Origin: Cladochytrium replicatum
Taxonomy: Eukaryota > Chytridiomycota > Chytridiomycetes > Cladochytriales > Cladochytriaceae
Length of the DNA: 64,000 nt
Assembly: GCA_025526935.1 (NCBI GenBank)
Contig: JAHLKD010000012.1
Coordinates: 496,001 to 560,000, forward strand
Direction: 5' to 3'
The translations under genes and the position numbers were made by a program. The notes under the pieces were generated by a model, which saw only the letters and a list, made by a program, of their open reading frames with translations, searched no databases and was not told where the DNA came from. The first letter of the stretch is position 1; each line of letters opens with the position of its first letter. Of the stretch, positions 58,801-64,000 are shown piece by piece.

Positions 58801-61544
58801 AATGGTACGGAGTTTTAACTCCAGCCAACTGTTGGTTTGAACCCGAAACTGAATAATGCTCCTGCAGATTGACTCCATGGTCAACAGACGTAAAGAACGA
58901 GAAAATCTGGTTTTGAACTGAGCATCGCAACACAATCAGATTCCTCGGGGGGTACCTCTCGCACTACATCATCTTCCGTCAGATCTTTCAAGTTCGTCAG
59001 GGGGTTAGTTTAAATCAAACATAAAGCAGATGTTGAGAACCTTTTTGAGCCAGTCTCGCACTTTCCATTTCGTACACCAGGATGCGAGGGTCATTTAAGT
59101 CCCAGAAATGGTTAACTATCTGGTTTCCAAATTTTTAGTAATATGTTTGCAGGTTACACTTTTAAACCTCACTGTAAGGTGATTGGAGTCCTCGAATTCG
59201 TGATAATGTGTGACATTTCGGTCGATGTGATAGATATAGAGTCGTGGGGCAAAACCTCCCTCAGTACCTCCGATTTATAAACTTACCACTGTTTCCTGAA
59301 GCTTTTCGAAACTCACCTATCAAAACGGGTTCGGTGGCAAAACTAACTTGGCTTCCATCGCAGTTAATCCTGATGGAATGGATCCGACGTGTAATACCCC
59401 TTTGAAACCGATATGGGATCACATTAGTTAGCTTGATGGTTTGTAGTCGACGCAACTTTTTGCGAAACCCACTCTTTTTGAGCAATATCGCCGAAGAGCA
59501 CGATATCTGTCAGTAGTTTAAGTTCGTTCTTAGAAGCGCTGTGCAGCTGCAGTCTATTCCTTGATGTGAACTTGAATGGAACAAATTACTAAAACTATCA
59601 GAAGCAATTTGTGAATCTTACTATCGCCAGCCTTGAGCTGCAAACATCCACCGCAACGATGTCGCCCTGACTTTCATCCAGATTCACCACCTGTTTAACT
59701 GTTCCTTTGTGATTACAGATGTCCACTCTTTGCCGATAGCGAAGATATATTGAAGTGTCATCGATTCCAACCCAGGATGCTTCTGTGGTAAGAACCCCGA
59801 GCAGCTGGGTGGAAGAGAGTTCTGTGTGCTACATCAGTTAAGAGCTGATTGAAACGGAAATAGATCTTAAGTCACCTTGGGAGAATTCATATACCTCTGC
59901 GTACTTTCCATTCCATACGACGAAGTGCTGTTTGGAAATGGCCACTCCCCTAATTCTAATGCTTGTTATTGCTTCAAGAGACTACAGAGAGAATCAAAAC
60001 GTGGTACTCGAAATCGACTTTCCACTCACTTTCTTCGATGTAGTTACTAGTGAAACTTTGGTTGGAGAAGTCTGCACGGCTGAGACGTTCCCGCACAACG
60101 CCCACGAAGTTGAGTGAGAGTCATAAATTTTTATTGAGCCCTTCTTTTGAATAGATAACATATCCCCCGAGCATCCTGAAGTTTTGGATTTGTAACCGAA
60201 AACTGGGATATTTTTGGGCTTACCCCACGAGATGCGCTCCGGTAGTCCTCCTGCGTTTAGCTTTGGCATTGCCTGACAAGAAAATCAGATATTTAAACCA
60301 TTATTACTGCATACTTCACCTGCCACTCTGGGATCACTTCATCGTCTTTCACTCTAAAATGGCATTTCCACATTACAATGTGCCCAGAATCGGTCCCACC
60401 TGATAAATTGAGGACCAATACCAAAAATGGACACTTTATTCACCTGCGATAATATGTCGCTCTTGATTCATAGCCATCGATGTTATTCGTACGTTCTCCA
60501 TGCCTTGCTTTACAGTCAGGTTTTCCAAAGAAAATCAGACATGTGTCATCTTGTTACTTGGAACAATCAAGCTGTCTGTCTCCTCCCTGGCCAAATCCAG
60601 TATTCGGATTGCGGAGCCTCCAAATGAGTAGGCAATAATGCCAGGCACGACCCACTGAAATTCCAACATCGCATTCGAAGTCGTCAGATTTGCCCCGAGC
60701 TTCACCTATGTTCAAAAATTGTTCAGGGAAAGAAAAGTCCACTTTGTTCAAAATGTGCGACTACCGAGCGTTCGGGAGTTAGCTTTCCATCTGGAGAAAG
60801 GCTGAATTGCGATAGAATCATGTCCGCTCCGCTGACCACGACAAGGATTTCTTTGTTCTCGGAAAAGAGAAGTCCAGATATTGCCGAAGAAACTTGAGCG
60901 GCTTCGGAGCAATGACCCATATCATCTGCATAGTACACGATTCCAGACGAGCTTCCTAGGAAGAATGGTGGGCATTCCGTTGTCCTAAGGAAATCATGAG
61001 CAATCATCGGAAAATATTTGCTAGTGAGCTCAACCTAGATTCGTTAGTTTCGTTCAGATTCTTTCGAAACAAGCAACGTGTGATGAAGCCTTTAAGGCGG
61101 TATTGACACAAAGACCAAAGGCGACCTCTGGCATCAGTTTTCCAGACAAACACTTGGCCATCCTATCGCATAAAAAATATTAGAAAGTGGATAATCTCTA
61201 TTTGATCAATCAGATCCCACGTTGTCCGCTGAAACCAGCCTGTTTCCATTGGGTCCCCACTCGAGGCTTGTGATTGCTGTTTGGTGTGCATTTGCTTCTC
61301 GAAGAATGTTTTCCTGGTCGCACCATATACCGATTTGACCGCTAGCCCACGTGCATCCGAGGAGTTTACGAGTTGGATGCCAGGCGGCCACGCAAGGCTG
61401 GGCGTCCTTTTTCGTACAATTCTTTGCGCCATCCTCTGTGATCACGTCTATTCTTCCATCTATCGTCATGGCTGCTGCTATTCGATACGTCGAGTGGCAG
61501 ATCATGGTTTTATATGTGCCCGTGATGGTGGTTTCGTAGAACAT
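55898..61544 (-). CDS. IFT140: IFT140, intraflagellar transport complex A subunit
   Basis: IFT140 is a core subunit of IFT-A, which carries retrograde cargo in cilia and flagella and aids membrane-protein entry. The gene has many minus-strand exons from ATG 61544 ([12 protein letters not shown]), chosen because alignment of [14 protein letters not shown] with the family starts close after it; an in-frame ATG at 61598 would extend it by 18 residues. N-terminal WD40 repeats read [20 protein letters not shown] and [16 protein letters not shown]-terminal TPR-like repeats read [19 protein letters not shown], then [19 protein letters not shown], ending DIPEELSQS at 55898. It implies a flagellated stage. 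Confidence 0.9.
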
Positions 61545-61583
61545 CGCGAACCGTGATCCAGTACGTGGCGCAGCGTTAGAAAA

Positions 61584-63466
61584 ATGAATGTGGTCCAAGC
61601 ACTGCTGGCCAGGAAGATCACGTTCGTCGGTCCGGAGCTCCTGAACCCTGCAGTGAAGAATCAGGACACATTTTCGTATCTGCAGAAATCACAGTCGTTT
61701 GCGAATGGCTCATCAAGGGACGAAGATCGTGGCATGATTGACTTGGCGCCAGACTTGCCTCTGTCGATTGGTGTTGGTCCCGGGCTGGTGAATCTTGGGA
61801 ACACATGCTTTTTGAATTCGGTTCTGCAATGCTTGACGTACACGGCACCACTGGCCAACTTTTTGCTTTCTGGAAGTCACACCAGAGTCTGCAAGCAAAA
61901 ATTTTGCCCGCTGTGCGATTTGCAACGGCATGTATCTTCATGCTTCGCCAAGAGCCGGCAGCACAATGATATAACTCCCACATCTATTGTCCGAAGCTTG
62001 AAAGGTTCGGTTGGCCGTTTTCTCTGATGCATAGGACTTAGTTACTTTGCTCTTACAAGCCATTGCGAAGCATATGAGGCTAGGAAGACAAGAAGATGCT
62101 CATGAGTTTATCAGATACTATGTTGAAGCCCTAGAGAAGCGATGCGTTAAAATCGGTGGAAGGTATGGATCGGGTTATTTGTAGGTTCATCGATTGCTGG
62201 CTAATTTACAGAGGGGATCCAGATCTATTATTGGCAGTATATTTGGCGGGAAGTTGCAAAGCGAGGTCATTTGCCTGAGATGCAAGACAAAATCGGCAAA
62301 ACAAGATCCGATGTTAGATCTGTCACTTGAAATCCAGAATTGCTCGAGCGTAGAAGATGCACTGAGAAAGTTTACAGAACCAGAACTGTTGAGTGGAAGC
62401 AATAGGTACTTTTGCGAAAAGTGAGTGTTATACATGGAATCATAGTCTCCGTTCATTCAGACATTTGCATTGACTAGATGCAAGTCTCTGGTGGAAGCAA
62501 AGAAGAAGTTACAAATATCCGAACCGCCGCCAGTTCTAACTGTGCATCTTAAAAGATTTGATGCTGGACGCCAAGGGCAGAAGATCAGCAGACCTATTAA
62601 GTTCAACACTAGCCTCAATTTTGATAACTATGGGTCGAGTGATTCCAAAGTAAGTTTCATACCACAGGCTTGGATTTGGAACGCTGAATCTGTTATAGAA
62701 GTTTACGAGTTATGAATTGTATGCGGTACTTGTTCATGCAGGTCATACCTGCCACTCCGGACATTACTATTCGTTCGTTAAAGCTCCGTCGGGTCTTTGG
62801 TACCGAATGAATGATTCCCAGGTAGTCAATTAGATCAAATTTTGATTGCTATTGATTGAAAAATGTCTTGCATCAGGTTAATCAAGTCGGAGTCAAAACA
62901 GTTTTGAACGAAGCAGCTTATATGCTCTTCTACATCTCAAAGCAGAGATTCGATAACGTCAAAGAGGTGAGATGGAGTGAGGTCAAGCGTCTATTTTCTG
63001 ATAATTACTTCATCAAAGACGGAACCAGTGGCCCGAAACGGATCAGTTCAGTCTCCCACGAAGCTAAAGTCGCTCATACAGCATCATCTGGGCATATCTA
63101 AGGGTCTGGAACCTTCAAACATCCAAGAGATTAGTGGGGGAACGACACATCCTCAACGCCAGAGGGTAGCGGAACCGAATTCAAGTACTAATGCAGGCAA
63201 GGCAATGAAGAACGTAACGTTTGCCACGGCGAACGGAATGTTGACTGGTGAGACTTTAAAGAAGTGGTCCTCCACAGTCCTGAGCGTTATTGTCAACAGG
63301 AGCTCCGCTGGTGTCAACTTGGGGAGAGATTGAAAGTGAAGTAATGGAGCGTCAAAGAGCTGGTTTTATTCAAGGGGAAACCCGGAAAATGAAACGTCCG
63401 AATTCATACGACTTAGCCTACGATCGCGGAAAGTCCAAGAAAGTAAGAATGCGCCAGCAATTTTGA
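61584..63466 (+). CDS. Ubiquitin carboxyl-terminal hydrolase of the USP36/USP42 type
   Basis: This peptidase C19 enzyme removes ubiquitin. From ATG 61584 ([12 protein letters not shown]) the Cys box reads [20 protein letters not shown] with catalytic Cys near 61806. Zinc-ribbon-like Cys pairs ([19 protein letters not shown]) follow, then [17 protein letters not shown], then [12 protein letters not shown]. The His box is [19 protein letters not shown] then WYRMNDSQV. Two short introns near 62968-63020 and 63255-63310 restore the frame. The C-terminus is basic ([17 protein letters not shown]), a run seen at the end of the nucleolar USP36 group. The start is 39 bp from the divergent IFT140 start. 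Confidence 0.9.
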
Positions 63467-63503
63467 TAGAAACTATATTCAATAGTAATATTGAGTATCT
63501 GAA

Positions 63504-64000
63504 TCACTTTATTTTATTTTTCCTATCTCTCTTGCTCAAAATTGGTTTTGGTGCAGGAGGTTGCCAGTGAATGTTGGATGGCAAATTGTCGGACTGCAGC
63601 TCAAAGTATCTTTGTACAGGGTCCAGCCGCGAGAAAGGATTCGCTTGTGAAGTTAAGGAGCGCTGTGCCTGAATTGCTTGCATAATTCCTTCGACATCGC
63701 GGATGTTTGTCAAGTCAACGTTGGAGAGGTTACAATCTACTTTCAGCATCACGTCCCTGACGACCTGTCCGATCCATTCAGATTCAGCAACGAGCAATTG
63801 GCATTCATATTTTTTACCCTAAACTTCAGTGCTGGAATATGCAGGCTGATCTTCCGCCAGTCATCTGGGTTGGTGCAATTAACGTGTGACTCGACCACCT
63901 TCTTCACCGCCGCATCGTCCTCTGCACTGTTTAAGCCAGATAAGACTCGTGAATAGCGCAGATGTAACTTCCAACCTCAGAGACAAGTTCCCATAACCGC
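63504..64000 (-). CDS. Unassigned gene, 3' part only
   Basis: The gene enters from the right edge on the minus strand and stops at 63504. Readable exons give RLWELVSEVGSYIC, then EDDAAVKKVVESHVNC, then NPDDWRKISLHIPALKF, then a last exon with DVMLKVDCNLSNVDLTN and SRLDPVQRYFELQSDNLPS, ending in a basic tail (SKRDRKNKIK). The DDWRKI..IPAL run faintly recalls a Myb-like helix but is not enough. I do not recognise the family. Its stop is 37 bp from that of the USP gene. Confidence 0.5.

Noticed and set aside
1-64000. Search for tRNA, rRNA and CRISPR features
   Set aside because: No stretch with tRNA B-box-like sequence in a cloverleaf context, no rRNA-like sequence and no regularly spaced repeat array was seen by eye.

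Overview
The window is nuclear DNA of a eukaryote with many short introns (mostly about 45-65 nt, GT..AG) and very compact gene spacing. The gene set points to a zoosporic (flagellated, chytrid-like) fungus. Fungal-type genes are a NoxR-type NADPH oxidase regulator, an MVP1/SNX8 sorting nexin, a septin, a MATA-like HMG-box protein and a probable fungal transcription factor fragment. Flagellar genes are IFT140 and the axonemal dynein assembly factor WDR92/Monad. A TmcB-like multi-pass protein and a small MOZART2-like protein fit the same picture. The placement is inferred from gene content; no species is claimed.

Layout: 1-7 kb holds a 5'-truncated gene, RanGAP1, a vWA-domain membrane protein (minus) and MVP1/SNX8 with two consecutive micro-exons. 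7-16.4 kb holds an acidic bZIP-like protein, a MOZART2-like gene, a NUDIX hydrolase, aspartyl-tRNA synthetase, an SRA1-like protein and an arrestin-like PPxY protein. 16.5-24.7 kb holds WDR92, NoxR, an HMG-box protein, the pseudouridine synthase CBF5/dyskerin, an unassigned protein with a possible BTB half, and AAMP/SQT1. 24.8-31.7 kb holds a long TmcB-like gene and a septin. 32-39.7 kb is a gene-poor, AT-rich retrotransposon island: a broken plus-strand Gag-like stretch, a minus-strand Ty1/copia wreck (zinc knuckle, protease, integrase, reverse transcriptase pieces), a plus-strand copia RNase H scrap, and inverted LTR-like copies. 39.7-44.2 kb is a NUP133-like nucleoporin gene. 45.8-64 kb is again dense: TRM1, condensin subunit NCAPG/YCG1, a probable RIX1/PELP1-type protein, COP9 subunit CSN2, IFT140, a USP36/42-type deubiquitinase and an unassigned gene cut by the window end.

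The dense blocks alternate strand from gene to gene. Divergent start codons lie only 34-45 bp apart at three places, and convergent stop codons lie 0-100 bp apart, so 5' control regions are tiny and 3' UTRs must overlap in antisense. Many genes serve general nuclear, RNA or traffic functions (RanGAP1, NUP133, CBF5, TRM1, condensin, RIX1, AAMP). The most notable items are the MOZART2-like gene, the 8-nt and 22-nt micro-exons in MVP1, and the possible dual-targeted AspRS.
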